Shown here: positions 17,625 through 27,585 of the stretch, piece by piece
Layout of the letters: each line of letters starts with the position of its first letter
How positions within the stretch are numbered: the first letter of the stretch is position 1
Origin: an uncultured Sphingomonadaceae bacterium
GTDB taxonomy: Bacteria; Pseudomonadota; Alphaproteobacteria; Sphingomonadales; Sphingomonadaceae
Length of the DNA: 57,455 bases
Direction of reading: 5' to 3'
NCBI GenBank assembly: GCA_937873035.1
Contig: CALMVA010000069.1
Location: 1-57,455 of the forward strand
Notes under the pieces: model-generated
Told to the model about the DNA's origin: nothing
What the model saw: only the letters and a program-made list of their open reading frames with translations
The model's database searches: none
Translations under genes and position numbers: made by a program

Positions 17625-19208
17625 TCAGAACTTCAATGCCTTCACGGTTTTTACGCCAGCAAGCTTGCCCGCTTCCGCAAGAACCGTTTCGGGGATGGCA
17701 TCGTCCATCGAGAGCAGCAGCACGGCCTCTCCGCCCGCATTGCGGCGGCCAAGGTGGAAGGTGCCGATGTTGAGCCCGTTCTGGCCAAGCAGCGAGCCGA
17801 TGGAACCGATGAAGCCCGGCGCGTCCTCGTTGACGATGTAGAGCATATGCCCGTCGAGATCGGCCTCGATGTTGATGCCGAAGATTTCAACAAGGCGCGG
17901 CGCGGTGTTGCCGAACAGCGTGCCCGCAACCGAGCGGTCGCCCTGGCTCGTCGCCACCGTCACGCGGATGAGCGTGTGATACACGCCTTCCCGGTCATGG
18001 CGCACCTCGCGCACGTCAAGCCCACGCTCCTTGGCGAGATAGGGGGCGTTGACCATGTTCACCGTGTCCGAATAGCGGCGCATCAGCCCGGCAAGGACCG
18101 CGCCCGTAATCGGCTTGATGTTGAGCTGGGCGGCAGCGCCTTCCACCTCGATGGAAATCTGCGTCAGATTGTCATGCGCCAGCTGGCCGACAAGGCTGCC
18201 AAGCTTTTCGGCAAGCGCCATATAGGGCTTGAGCTTGGGCGCTTCTTCCGCCGAGAGCGAGGGCATATTGAGCGCATTGGTGACGCCGCCGCTGACGAGA
18301 TAATCGGCCATTTGTTCGGCCACCTGAAGCGCCACATTGACCTGCGCTTCGTTGGTCGAGGCGCCAAGGTGCGGCGTGCAGATGAAGTTGGGCGTGCCGA
18401 ACAGCGGCGATTCCTTCGCCGGCTCCACCGCGAACACGTCGAGTGCGGCTGCCGCGACATGGCCCGAATCGAGCGCCTCCTTGAGCGCCGCCTCGTCAAT
18501 GAGGCCGCCGCGCGCGCAGTTGACGATGCGCACGCCCTTTTTCGTCTTGGCGAGGTTTTCCTTGGAAAGGATGTTGCGCGTCTGGTCGGTGAGCGGCGTG
18601 TGCAGCGTGATGAAGTCCGCCTTGGCGAGCAGCGTATCAAGGTCTGCCTTTTCGACGCCCATTTCCACCGCGCGCTCAGGCGTCAGGAACGGATCGAACG
18701 CAACAACCTTCATCTTGAGGCCAAGCGCACGGCTCGCGACGATCGAGCCGATATTGCCAGCACCGATCAGGCCGAGCGTCTTGCCGGTGACTTCAACGCC
18801 CATGAAGCCGTTCTTCGGCCACAGGCCTGCCTGCGTCTGGGCATTGGCTTCGGGGATCTGGCGTGCGACGGCAAACATCAGGGCAATCGCGTGTTCAGCG
18901 GTCGTGATCGAGTTGCCGAACGGCGTGTTCATCACGACGACGCCCTTTGAGGACGCGGCGGGAATATCGACATTGTCAACGCCGATGCCCGCGCGGCCAA
19001 TGACCTTCAAATTGGTGCAGGCGTCGAGAATGTCCTTCGTCACCTTGGTCGACGAACGGATGGCGAGGCCATCATATTTGCCGATGATTTCCTTGAGTTC
19101 TTCCGGGTTAAGGCCCGTGATTTCATCGACTTCGCAGCCGCGCTCACGAAAAATCGCGGCGGCATTGGGGTCCATCTTGTCGGAAATAAGGACTTTGGGC
19201 TTGGTCAT
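17625..19208 (-). CDS. serA: D-3-phosphoglycerate dehydrogenase
   Basis: SerA oxidises 3-phosphoglycerate to 3-phosphohydroxypyruvate with NAD, opening serine synthesis. The 527-residue form is the long type: NAD-binding core with GAGNIG (149-154), catalytic segments RVVNCARGGLIDE-like (GVRIVNCARGGLIDE) and TPHLGAST, an intervening domain after about residue 315, and a C-terminal ACT domain (about 450-527, beginning MLYIVNEDAPGFIGSIGSLL), which commonly confers serine feedback control. Upstream serC performs the next reaction, so the pair works as a pathway unit. Confidence 0.96.
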   Translation of the reverse strand: MTKPKVLISDKMDPNAAAIFRERGCEVDEITGLNPEELKEIIGKYDGLAIRSSTKVTKDILDACTNLKVIGRAGIGVDNVDIPAASSKGVVVMNTPFGNSITTAEHAIALMFAVARQIPEANAQTQAGLWPKNGFMGVEVTGKTLGLIGAGNIGSIVASRALGLKMKVVAFDPFLTPERAVEMGVEKADLDTLLAKADFITLHTPLTDQTRNILSKENLAKTKKGVRIVNCARGGLIDEAALKEALDSGHVAAAALDVFAVEPAKESPLFGTPNFICTPHLGASTNEAQVNVALQVAEQMADYLVSGGVTNALNMPSLSAEEAPKLKPYMALAEKLGSLVGQLAHDNLTQISIEVEGAAAQLNIKPITGAVLAGLMRRYSDTVNMVNAPYLAKERGLDVREVRHDREGVYHTLIRVTVATSQGDRSVAGTLFGNTAPRLVEIFGINIEADLDGHMLYIVNEDAPGFIGSIGSLLGQNGLNIGTFHLGRRNAGGEAVLLLSMDDAIPETVLAEAGKLAGVKTVKALKF

Positions 19209-19229
19209 GTGTCTTGTTCCTTGCGTGGT

Positions 19230-19361
19230 CCTCTCCCGCTTGCGGGAGAGGATACGAAGCCTTGGCGGTGCGCCGCCTAGGCGGAGTTGGAGAGGGCCCT
19301 CTCCGCTGCGACTAATTCGCTGTGCTCATAAGTCTCGCGCCTCTCCCGCTTGCGGGAGAGG
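19230..19361. repeat. Repeat family C, two identical hairpins
   Basis: CTCTCCCGCTTGCGGGAGAG occurs at about 19231-19250 and again at 19341-19360, flanking a segment with GGCGGTGCGCCGCC and AGAGGGCCCTCT palindromes. The block fills the serC-serA gap (160 bases) and resembles a dispersed intergenic repeat of alphaproteobacteria. The hairpins could attenuate transcription from serC into serA (inference). Confidence 0.7.
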
Positions 19362-19368
19362 AGGGAGG

Positions 19369-20499
19369 TCAGGCGGCTTTCATCTGGGCCCAGGCCCAAT
19401 CAAGCCAGGGGCCGAGTGCTTCGATGTCGGCGGTGTCGACGGTCGCGCCGCACCAGATGCGCAGGCCCGCCGGGGCATCGCGATAGCCCGCAATGTCATA
19501 AGCGGCACCTTCAGCATCGAGCAGCCCCGCAAACTTCTTGATGAAGTCGGCATCGGCCCCTTCGACGGTGAGGCATACCGAAGTGGTTGAGCGCGTGGCG
19601 GGGTCAACCGCCAGATGGCCAAGCCATGAGCGGCCCTCGACGATGAGGTTCAATGCGCGGGCATTGGCGTTGGAGCGCGCCATCAGCCCTTCAAGCCCTC
19701 CCAGACCCTTTGCCCATTCCAGCGCGAAGATCACGTCTTCCACCGCGAGCATCGAGGGCGTGTTGATTGTTTCCCCCTTGAAGATGCCTTCAATCAGCTT
19801 GCCACCCTTGGTCATGCGGAAGATCTTGGGCAGCGGCCATGCCGGCGAATAGCTTTCCAGCCGTTCCACGGCGCGCGGGCCGAGAATGAGCACGCCATGC
19901 GCGCCCTCGCCGCCGAGCACCTTCTGCCATGAGAAGGTGACAACATCGAGCTTGTCCCACGGCAGGTCATAAGCGAACACCGCCGAGGTCGCGTCGGCAA
20001 AGGTCAGCCCTTCGCGGTCATCGGCGATCCAGTCTCCATTGGGAACGCGAACGCCGGAGGTGGTGCCGTTCCACGTGAAGACAACGTCATGCGCCTTGTC
20101 GATGGCGGAAAGGTCGGGAAGCTCGCCATAGGGGGCCTTCACGACGGTCGCGTCGAGCTTCAGCTGCTTGACGACATCGGTCACCCAGCCTTCGCCAAAG
20201 CTTTCCCAGGCGAGCATGGTGACGGGGCGGGCGCCCAGCATCGACCAGAGCGCCATTTCAACCGCGCCGGTGTCAGAGCCGGGGACGATGCCGATGCGGT
20301 GCGTATCGGGCACCTTGAGCACTTCGCGGGTCAGGTCGATCGCCAGTTGCAGGCGCGACTTGCCAACCTTGGCGCGGTGCGAACGGCCCAGTGATTCGGT
20401 TTTGAGTTTGGAAGCATCCCAGCCCGGCGGCTTTGCGCAGGGGCCAGAGGAAAAAAACGGACGCGCAGGCTTGCGCTGTGGCTTGGTATTCTCAGTCAT
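19369..20499 (-). CDS. serC: Phosphoserine aminotransferase
   Basis: SerC transfers the amino group of glutamate to 3-phosphohydroxypyruvate, giving phosphoserine, and can serve in pyridoxine synthesis. The 376-residue PLP enzyme starts with [18 protein letters not shown], the form seen in alphaproteobacterial SerC, and its cofactor lysine lies in [19 protein letters not shown] 20499 was chosen because GGAGAG lies seven bases upstream; an in-frame start at 20523 would add eight non-conserved residues. It heads the serC-serA-hisZ-purA run and is divergent from the PEP-CTERM gene. Confidence 0.94.
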   Translation of the reverse strand: MTENTKPQRKPARPFFSSGPCAKPPGWDASKLKTESLGRSHRAKVGKSRLQLAIDLTREVLKVPDTHRIGIVPGSDTGAVEMALWSMLGARPVTMLAWESFGEGWVTDVVKQLKLDATVVKAPYGELPDLSAIDKAHDVVFTWNGTTSGVRVPNGDWIADDREGLTFADATSAVFAYDLPWDKLDVVTFSWQKVLGGEGAHGVLILGPRAVERLESYSPAWPLPKIFRMTKGGKLIEGIFKGETINTPSMLAVEDVIFALEWAKGLGGLEGLMARSNANARALNLIVEGRSWLGHLAVDPATRSTTSVCLTVEGADADFIKKFAGLLDAEGAAYDIAGYRDAPAGLRIWCGATVDTADIEALGPWLDWAWAQMKAA

Positions 20500-20764
20500 A
20501 TAGACTCTCCTCACAGAGAGCACGCGCGGCGTTGGGACCGCGTGGCCCGTCGCCGCGTTTAGAGGCCGCGCTTTTCAAGTCAAGAAAATTGGGCTGACGG
20601 AGCGAATTAACCCGGCGCGCGCATCTCGTGCCGTTTTGGCACATATTAACACCAGTGTGAAAATAGGACTCGTCAGGCACATCCGGGAAGGTTAAAACCG
20701 TCTTCATGAAAAAAAGGGGTCGCGGAACCGCATAATGGTCCAACCTTTTTTGGGGCGTAATCTG
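20500..20764. promoter_or_regulatory. Divergent control region serC / PEP-CTERM gene
   Basis: This gap must hold promoters for both divergent genes. It includes an inverted repeat GTGCC-GTTTT-GGCAC at 20628-20642, several TTAA tetramers (for example near 20608, 20647 and 20693) and an AT-rich patch with CATAAT at 20729-20734 that could be a -10 box for the plus-strand gene. No convincing -35 partner is seen, so the assignment is tentative. Confidence 0.3.
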
Positions 20765-21421
20765 ATGTTCAAGACTGCAAAAATTCTTTTGGCCGCCACC
20801 ATGCTGGCAGGAAGCGTCGGCGCCGCTCAGGCTGCCACGATCGTTCTCAACAATGGCGCGCCTTATTCCGAAGTCGTCCACGCGAACCGGGCCGGTTCCG
20901 GCACCACGCTCAACACGCTGACGAAGCACGGCGACATTCCGGTCGCGCTCTATTCGGCCGATGGCCTTGATGTTGGCAACGGCGATGGCGTTGCCATCGT
21001 CAAGGGGCTTGGCAATGGTCAGGGCGATGGCTTTTCCGCATTGCTGATCGACCCTTCGGTCGGCTTCTCGGTCATGCAGTTCAAGATCGAGGATTTCGGC
21101 AGCGACCACGCCCATGATTTTGACATTCAGGTCAATTTCGTCGGTGGCAGCTCGCAGACCTTCAGCAACTATCTTCTGCCGAACAACAGCAAGATCGACA
21201 TCTTTGCGGGCCCGGGTGAAGTGCTCGACAGCATCAAGGTTTATGGCCTGATGAGCGCGGCTGGCGCGCCGCTCAAGTTCATGGACGTGAAGCAGATTTC
21301 GTTCGATCCCGTCGCGCGTGGCGGCGTGCCGGAACCGGCCAGCTGGGCGATGATGCTCGCGGGCTTTGGTCTGGTCGGCGCGTCGATGCGCCGCCGCAAG
21401 CCGGTGACCGTCACCGCATAA
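20765..21421 (+). CDS. PEPxxWA-CTERM sorting domain protein (secreted)
   Basis: The 218-residue product begins with a signal peptide (FKTAKILLAATMLAGSVGAAQA) and ends with the sorting signal VPEPASWAMMLAGFGLVGAS followed by RRRK. The PEPxxWA variant is characteristic of Sphingomonadales. The mature part (about 24-190) is beta-rich, acidic and without recognised catalytic motifs. The protein is expected to be exported, cut and anchored by an exosortase. ATG 20765 was preferred over one ten codons earlier because it directly starts the signal peptide. The function of the mature domain is unknown. A strong terminator follows. Confidence 0.88.
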   Translation: MFKTAKILLAATMLAGSVGAAQAATIVLNNGAPYSEVVHANRAGSGTTLNTLTKHGDIPVALYSADGLDVGNGDGVAIVKGLGNGQGDGFSALLIDPSVGFSVMQFKIEDFGSDHAHDFDIQVNFVGGSSQTFSNYLLPNNSKIDIFAGPGEVLDSIKVYGLMSAAGAPLKFMDVKQISFDPVARGGVPEPASWAMMLAGFGLVGASMRRRKPVTVTA

Positions 21422-21445
21422 GGGTTACGCTTTGGGGGCAAAGCG

Positions 21446-21482
21446 TTGGGGCCGGAGAGAAATCTCCGGCCCCAATTTTTTG
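21446..21482 (+). terminator. Rho-independent terminator
   Basis: A 13-bp perfect stem (TTGGGGCCGGAGA at 21446-21458 with TCTCCGGCCCCAA at 21463-21475) with a GAAA tetraloop is followed by seven T's. It ends the PEP-CTERM transcript. Because the stem starts with AA/TT it may also slow transcription arriving from the other side, from tamB. Confidence 0.92.
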
Positions 21483-21510
21483 TCCGTGCTTTGGCAGTGC
21501 GTGGTGGCCC

Positions 21511-24500
21511 TCAATAGTCCTTCGAGATCCGCACCGATGCGCTTTGCTTGCCGATGGTCGAGACGGTGGAGAGAATCGACAGCCAGCGCGTCACCTGAAA
21601 TTCGGCGCGCGTCGCGGAATAGCCCTGCCCATCGGTGATGATTTCCACAAAGGTGCGGCGCGTGATGTATTTGCCCGCCGCAACCGAGGTGCGCTGCCCG
21701 GTCGATGTGTCGGCAGGCAGGATGCGCAGCCGGTCCAGCCCCACCGCCTTGCGCAGCGCGTTGATGGGGTTGAGGCCCGCGCCGCCGCGCATCGAGGCGA
21801 CGGCGGCGGCCAGTTGCACGGCTTCGGGGGCGGAGAGCGAGGTGATCGACGTGCCGAACAACAGCCGCGAGAGAAGCTCATCCTGCGGCAGTGCGGGCAC
21901 GCTTGAAAAGGCGATGTCGGGCTTCAGCCCCGTGCCGGAGACACGGATGATGGCGCTCAGCCCCTGCGTGTCGCCCGCCGCCACGATGTCGAGAATCGGG
22001 TCGGGCGGGCTTTCTCCCCGGAAGCGGATGACGCCGCGTTGCAGCTCGAACCGGCGACCGGCAAATTCATAGCCGCCGCGCACCAGCTCGGCGGCCCCGG
22101 TGATCGCCGGGGCAAAGAGCGAGCCCTGCACCGAGAGCGTGGCGCGCCATTCGCTGTCCAGCCCCAGCCCGGAGACCATCAGGCGGCCCGGCGCATCGGC
22201 CTCCACATCCAGCATCCAGGGGCGGGCGGGGACCGCAACAGCAGCCGGCTGATCCGTCCCGCCGTTGATCTCGCGGATTTTGAGGCGCGGCACGGCGGCG
22301 ACAGCGGCGGACTGACCCAGCACATAGGCGCTGCGCTCCAGCCGCACCTTGCCGCTGATCGTGCCGCCATTGCCATCGGAGCGGATGCGCAACGGCCCTG
22401 TCACGGTCGCGCCCAGATCATCACGGGCGATCAGCTGGGCAGAGTCGGCCTGAAGCGCAATATCAAGCCCGCGATTTTCGGCGGAGAAGTTGATCGTGCC
22501 GGAGCCGGTGACGCGGCCGCCCTTGCCTGCGGTTGCCGAAAAGCCATCGAACACCAGCCGTGATCCATCGAACTGGCCATTGGCGGCGACATTGGTCAGC
22601 ACCATGCCCGCAGCAGCACTTTCAACGCGCGCTGCGGTGGTGCGCACCGACCCGCGAATGGCGGGGTCGGCCAACCGGCCGGAAATATCGGCGCCAATGG
22701 CGACGTTGCCCGAAAGGTCGAAGGTTTCAACGCCGGTGAGCCGCCACAATGTGCCTGCATCGCCATTATAGCGCAGCTGGCCGAACAGCGCGGCATTGGC
22801 GATGCGCGTGGCAAGCGGCTTCACGCCGGCAAGCCCGCTGAGCTGCACCTGCCCGCGCCCGATGGTCTGCCCGCCAGATGCTGCGATCAGCCGCGCGCCT
22901 GCGCGTCCGCCGCCAAAGCTGGCGACCACCGCCATATCGACCGGGCGCGAGGACAGCGCCAGCCCTGAGCGGGAAAGCCCGCGCACCTTGCCGTCGATGC
23001 GGCCGGATGGCGCGCCATCGGCTTCTTCGGTGTAGAAAAAGGTGCCGCTCGCCACCCCGCCCAGGCCCAGCTTGGGCGAAATAATATCGAGAATGGTGAG
23101 CGGCATGGCCGTCAGCATCCCGGTAAGTTCAGGCTTCTGCCCGCCAATGAGGCCAGACAACGAGGCGCGGCCACCGGCGAATTGCAATTCGGTGGGGGAA
23201 AGCCGCCAGCCCAGCCCTTCGCGCACCAGCACGGCCGGGCCATCAAGGCTGATCGGGCGGCCATCCACACTGCCGCTGCCGATGACGGTATATTTGTCAG
23301 GCTCGACGCGAACCACGGTTTGCAAATCAAAGCTGCGCCCGCGTGACCCCGCAATCGCCCCGCGCAGCTCGCCCTCGCCGCCCTTCATGCGGACATTGCC
23401 TGCAAGCCGCGCGATACCAAGCCCGCCATAATCCACCCCGCGCGCCGTGAGTGTGCCATCCAGGCGCGCACCATCGGGTTCGAGCAGAATTGTCCCGTCA
23501 AAGCGTCCACGTCGCACGGCTATGGTGGGTGGGCCTTCAAAATGCGCATCGCTGAGCGCCAGCCCGGCGCGGATACGCTGCGTGCGGCCCGCCATATCGA
23601 ACATCAGCTTGCCGGCCGTGCTGCCCGAAAGCGCGAGTTCGCCCGTAAGCCCACCGGGAACAGCGGTGAACTGGCCTTCGCCATGCACGCCCGATGCGGT
23701 GAGGTCTGCCACCAATATGCGCGCCGCGCCGCCCGGTGGCAGCAACAGGCCGCCATTGCCGGTAAACCGCCCGATGCGGGACTGGCCGCTCGCCTGCCAT
23801 GCAAAGCCAGAGGCATTGGGCGTGAGCAGCACGCGCACCATGGCAAGGCCAAGCGCATCATTGGGGCGTGCCAGAAGCAGATCGATGCGGGGCCGCGCAA
23901 TCTGGCCATCAAGCGACAGGCGCAGCGGCCCATAAGTGGATTGGGCGCCGCTGCCGGTAAGCTGGAATGTTCCGTCGCGGCGGCGCACCCCGGCCAGTGT
24001 CATGTGCAGATGCGGGGCGATGATGCGCAGATTGGTGAAGTGAAGCACCCCGTCCGGCGTCCGCTCCAGCGCCGTTTCCAGCTTGGGCAGCCCGCCTGCA
24101 AGGCCAAGGAAAAAGGCGTTGTCAAAGCGCCGCACCCAGGCCTCGCCACGGCCAAGGATGCGCGTGCCGCGCCCATCCGGGCCGGGCACGACCTTCAATT
24201 CGCTGCGCACATCCACCAGCCCGATGCCGGGGATAAGATAGCGCGTCAGCTGGCCTGCAAGCCCTATGTCATACCGGCCGGTCTTGAGGTCAACAAACAG
24301 CGCAAGCTTGCCGTTGAGCTTGTCAGACCGCAGCACCAGCCCATCGCCCACAAGGGCGGCGGGCGTCGCCAGCAGCACACCTTCTACCGAGATATTGGCA
24401 AGGATGCCGCCCGCCACATCGCCCACGCCCGTGATGCGCCGGGCAGACAGCCGGATGGGAACTTTAACCGGCGATTTGGAAAGCCGCCCCTGCCCGGAGG

Positions 24501-25629
24501 CGCGCACATCCTCCAGTCCCGTCTGCCCAAAGGCAATGCGCGGCGCGGTCAGCAGATAGTCAAACGCCGCTTGTTTGAAAGCGCCATCAAAGCGCGCCTT
24601 GAGCGTGACATTCTGACCCGCCATGGACGGCATGAGTGCTGCGGGCTGGCGCAGGCGCGCGGTGATGAGCAGATCATCAAAGCCGCTGGTGGCCAGGTCA
24701 ATGGCACCGCGCGCCTCGGCGATGAGTGCAGCGGATTGAACTGAAAGATGCCCGTCAAACCGGCGTTTTTCCAGCCGCCCCTCCCCGGCGAGCGTGACGA
24801 CGGGCGCGGTCATCCGCTGCATCCGCCCTGAAAGCAGGTGCGCGGCGGTGATCTTGCCGGTCAGTGCATAGCGGCCAGAATGTGCCGAGAGCGCGATGTC
24901 TGCCGCTGGCTGGCGTTCGATCTGGGCGGTCAGATGGCCGCGCCATGTGCGCCAGCTGCCATCGCCCGCAAGGCGCAGCGCAACGGGGCGCTGGGTGCCG
25001 AGCATTGCGCCGAACACGCCCTTTGCCGGGGCGTTGAGCGTTGCGTCCATGTCAAACCGATCATGGTCGGGCGCGGCATCAAGCATGAGCGCGAGATGGT
25101 CTCCCTGCTCTGCATCGGCGACAAGATCGACCAGCGCGCGCCGATCATGAATGTCGGCACGGCCGGAAAGCCGCCCGATGCGGGGCTTGCCCGCCACTTT
25201 TGCGCCGATGAACAACCGGTCGATCGCAAGTGTGCCAATGTGGATGTCAAACCCCGGCAAAATGGGCTGGCCCGGCTTTCCGGGGCGCAGCTTTGGCAGC
25301 CGGTCGAGCCGCGCGGTCTTGGCGTGGAGCCGGTCTATATCAAGCTTGTTGTTGAGCCAGGCGAGTGGTGTCCAGTCCAGCTCGATGCGGGGCGCTGTGA
25401 AGAACACACCCTGCGGATCGCTCAACGCCAGATCGTGGATTTCCGCCTGCGAATAGATTGACCCGTCGATGCGGCCGATGCGGATCTTGAGCCCGGTTTG
25501 GGGAGAGAGCGCGGCGATGCGATGGGCGATGAAGCGATGTCCCGGTGCAGTATCGGCGAGAAAGGCGAGCGCCGCCACCAGCAGCGCCACCGCGCCCAAT
25601 ATGGCGGCAATCAGCTTGGTCGCGCGCAT
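21511..25629 (-). CDS. tamB: Translocation and assembly module protein TamB
   Basis: TamB is a very large inner-membrane-anchored periplasmic protein, related to AsmA/VPS13-like lipid-transfer bridges, that works with TamA in outer-membrane biogenesis. The 1372-residue product has an N-terminal membrane anchor (LIAAILGAVALLVAALAFLA), a long repetitive beta-rich body, and the conserved C-terminal DUF490 domain (roughly the last 350 residues), ending with GYSATRAEFQVTRWLSIL and a final ISKDY. Its ATG shares one base with the tamA stop, a sign of coupled translation. Length is in the usual 1200-1450 range. Confidence 0.93.
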   Translation of the reverse strand: MRATKLIAAILGAVALLVAALAFLADTAPGHRFIAHRIAALSPQTGLKIRIGRIDGSIYSQAEIHDLALSDPQGVFFTAPRIELDWTPLAWLNNKLDIDRLHAKTARLDRLPKLRPGKPGQPILPGFDIHIGTLAIDRLFIGAKVAGKPRIGRLSGRADIHDRRALVDLVADAEQGDHLALMLDAAPDHDRFDMDATLNAPAKGVFGAMLGTQRPVALRLAGDGSWRTWRGHLTAQIERQPAADIALSAHSGRYALTGKITAAHLLSGRMQRMTAPVVTLAGEGRLEKRRFDGHLSVQSAALIAEARGAIDLATSGFDDLLITARLRQPAALMPSMAGQNVTLKARFDGAFKQAAFDYLLTAPRIAFGQTGLEDVRASGQGRLSKSPVKVPIRLSARRITGVGDVAGGILANISVEGVLLATPAALVGDGLVLRSDKLNGKLALFVDLKTGRYDIGLAGQLTRYLIPGIGLVDVRSELKVVPGPDGRGTRILGRGEAWVRRFDNAFFLGLAGGLPKLETALERTPDGVLHFTNLRIIAPHLHMTLAGVRRRDGTFQLTGSGAQSTYGPLRLSLDGQIARPRIDLLLARPNDALGLAMVRVLLTPNASGFAWQASGQSRIGRFTGNGGLLLPPGGAARILVADLTASGVHGEGQFTAVPGGLTGELALSGSTAGKLMFDMAGRTQRIRAGLALSDAHFEGPPTIAVRRGRFDGTILLEPDGARLDGTLTARGVDYGGLGIARLAGNVRMKGGEGELRGAIAGSRGRSFDLQTVVRVEPDKYTVIGSGSVDGRPISLDGPAVLVREGLGWRLSPTELQFAGGRASLSGLIGGQKPELTGMLTAMPLTILDIISPKLGLGGVASGTFFYTEEADGAPSGRIDGKVRGLSRSGLALSSRPVDMAVVASFGGGRAGARLIAASGGQTIGRGQVQLSGLAGVKPLATRIANAALFGQLRYNGDAGTLWRLTGVETFDLSGNVAIGADISGRLADPAIRGSVRTTAARVESAAAGMVLTNVAANGQFDGSRLVFDGFSATAGKGGRVTGSGTINFSAENRGLDIALQADSAQLIARDDLGATVTGPLRIRSDGNGGTISGKVRLERSAYVLGQSAAVAAVPRLKIREINGGTDQPAAVAVPARPWMLDVEADAPGRLMVSGLGLDSEWRATLSVQGSLFAPAITGAAELVRGGYEFAGRRFELQRGVIRFRGESPPDPILDIVAAGDTQGLSAIIRVSGTGLKPDIAFSSVPALPQDELLSRLLFGTSITSLSAPEAVQLAAAVASMRGGAGLNPINALRKAVGLDRLRILPADTSTGQRTSVAAGKYITRRTFVEIITDGQGYSATRAEFQVTRWLSILSTVSTIGKQSASVRISKDY

Positions 25630-27536
25630 CAGAAGGCCTGCCCCAGCGAGACATAAACAGCAATGCGCGATTCGCCGGTGCGCCGCTTGATCGGTGTGCC
25701 CAGATCAATGCGGATCGGCCCGAAGCTGGAGTGATAGCGTCCGCCAATACCGGCACCCAGGCGCAGCTTGTCCAGACTTGGCGTGGACGAGGTGTATATA
25801 TTGCCCGCATCGACAAAGGGCACAATGCCAAATGCGCCCATGCGCACGCGCGCTTCAAGCGAGAATTCGGCAAGGCTGCGCCCGCCAACCGGATCGCCAT
25901 AGGCGTCGCGCGGGCCAATCGCCTGATAGCCATAGCCTCGCACCGATCCGCCGCCGCCCGAATAGAAGCGCCGCGACGGCGCGATGCTGGACAGGCTGGC
26001 ACCTGTAATCGACCCCAGCCGTGCCCGCCCGGCAAGCGTGATCCGGTCGCTCATCGGGACATAAAGGCTGCCGTCTATCTGGCTGCGCAGATAGGTGGAA
26101 GAGCCGCCATCGAGCGATGTTTCCGGGATGATCCGCCCGCTCAGGCGGAAGCCGCGTGTCGGGTCGAGCAGGTCGTTCGACCCATCATAAGTGAGCGTGG
26201 CGGGAAGCGCGCCGATGAAGTAGGTGCGCCGCGCGCCACCGCGCGCCACCACGTCGCGCTCATCCGAGGCGAGCAGTTCAAAGCCCGCGCTCCACGTCCA
26301 TTTCTTTTGCCAGATGATGTTGGTCTGGCGCTCGATATTGGCCCCAATTTCAAATGTGCGGGCGTCATAAGCGGTGCGCTGAACGTTGCTGGCCGCGACC
26401 CGCCCGTTGAGAATCCAGTCACGCCGCATCCAGTTGGATTGCCGCAGCGTGGCGGACAGCGATTGCTCCAGCGTTCCCACCACGCCTGCAAAGGTTACGG
26501 CGCCTTCGGGGCGTAGCAGATTGCGGTGTGTCCAGCTGGCGCTCAGGCGGAACCCTTCGCCCGTGCCATAGCCCGCTTCTGCGGCCACCGTGCGCATCGG
26601 TGCCGGCGTTGTCGTGACCACCATGTCGACCGTGCCCGGAGCCGCGCCTTCGCGGGTCTCAACCGAGACGGAGGAGACAAGGCCGGTTGCCACAATCGTC
26701 CGCTTCAAATCATCGACATCGGCAAGGTTATAGGCGTCGCCGGAATTGAACCGCGCGATCCGCGCAATGTGCGCCGCGTCAAAGGGCTGTTTTTCGCCCG
26801 CCGAGATGATGTGGCCAAAGCTGCGCTTCCCGCCGGTATCCACCTGCATCGAAAGGCTGGCGGTGCGCGTGTCATGGTCTATCACAACCTCCGGCTCATC
26901 CACCTTGGCAAAGGGGAAGCCCTCATTTGCCAGCTTGAGTCGAAGGGTCGCTTCAGCGCGCGTTACCTTATCGGCATCGACCGCATCGTGCGCGGCGATG
27001 TTGAAAGTCTCGCGCAGCGCGCCTTTCTCATCAAGGCCGGTCACGGTGATGGTGTCGAAGGTGTAGAGCGGCCCCGGATCAACCGTGAAGGTCACGAGAA
27101 TCTGCTCGCCCACCGCTTCGATGCGCGGCGTGATGGTCGGATCATAATAACCGTCTGCGCGCAGCAATTCTTCAAGCAGCGCGCTATCATCGCGGGCGCG
27201 CCGGTCAAGCTGGGCCAGGTTTGCGGGTTTGTTGTCGGCGGTCTTGAGCGCGGACAATTCGGCAAAGCGGGCTTCCACCTGATTTGCAGGCGCTGCGGGC
27301 ACGCCGGTCAGCACCACGCTGTAGCGCCGCTCGCCTGTTTCGGCGGTGGTGGTAGTGGCATTTGGCTCCCCTGCTTCTTCAGCGGGCAGATCGGGCCATT
27401 CAACGCCAATGTCCGGCAATTCGGCAAGCGGCGATTCGGGATCAAGCGGGGCGGTTTGCGCGGTGGCGGGCCGCCCGCTGGCAAGTGCGGTGGCCAGCGC
27501 AAAAACGGCAACGGAACGCTGGAAACGCGACATCAT
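25629..27536 (-). CDS. tamA: Outer-membrane assembly protein TamA (BamA/Omp85 family)
   Basis: This 635-residue Omp85 protein has a signal peptide (RSVAVFALATALASGRPATAQ), a Pro/Glu-rich linker, three POTRA-type domains (about 65-300, including GPLYTFDTITVTG and GDAYNLADVDDLKRTIVATGL), and a C-terminal 16-strand barrel with the Omp85 signature YYSGGGGSVRGYGYQAIGP-like block. The last residue is Phe (YVSLGQAF), as in the outer-membrane beta signal. Position directly upstream of tamB identifies it as TamA rather than BamA. There is a second in-frame Met one codon later. Confidence 0.94.
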   Translation of the reverse strand: MMSRFQRSVAVFALATALASGRPATAQTAPLDPESPLAELPDIGVEWPDLPAEEAGEPNATTTTAETGERRYSVVLTGVPAAPANQVEARFAELSALKTADNKPANLAQLDRRARDDSALLEELLRADGYYDPTITPRIEAVGEQILVTFTVDPGPLYTFDTITVTGLDEKGALRETFNIAAHDAVDADKVTRAEATLRLKLANEGFPFAKVDEPEVVIDHDTRTASLSMQVDTGGKRSFGHIISAGEKQPFDAAHIARIARFNSGDAYNLADVDDLKRTIVATGLVSSVSVETREGAAPGTVDMVVTTTPAPMRTVAAEAGYGTGEGFRLSASWTHRNLLRPEGAVTFAGVVGTLEQSLSATLRQSNWMRRDWILNGRVAASNVQRTAYDARTFEIGANIERQTNIIWQKKWTWSAGFELLASDERDVVARGGARRTYFIGALPATLTYDGSNDLLDPTRGFRLSGRIIPETSLDGGSSTYLRSQIDGSLYVPMSDRITLAGRARLGSITGASLSSIAPSRRFYSGGGGSVRGYGYQAIGPRDAYGDPVGGRSLAEFSLEARVRMGAFGIVPFVDAGNIYTSSTPSLDKLRLGAGIGGRYHSSFGPIRIDLGTPIKRRTGESRIAVYVSLGQAF

Positions 27537-27585
27537 GGATGCCGCTTTATCGCGTTGTTTGACGAAGCGGAAGCGCCCTGCCGAC

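Noticed and set aside
19230..19361. Possible CRISPR array (two identical 20-base repeats)
   Set aside because: Only two copies, each itself a perfect palindrome, no regular spacers and no cas genes; fits a dispersed hairpin repeat.
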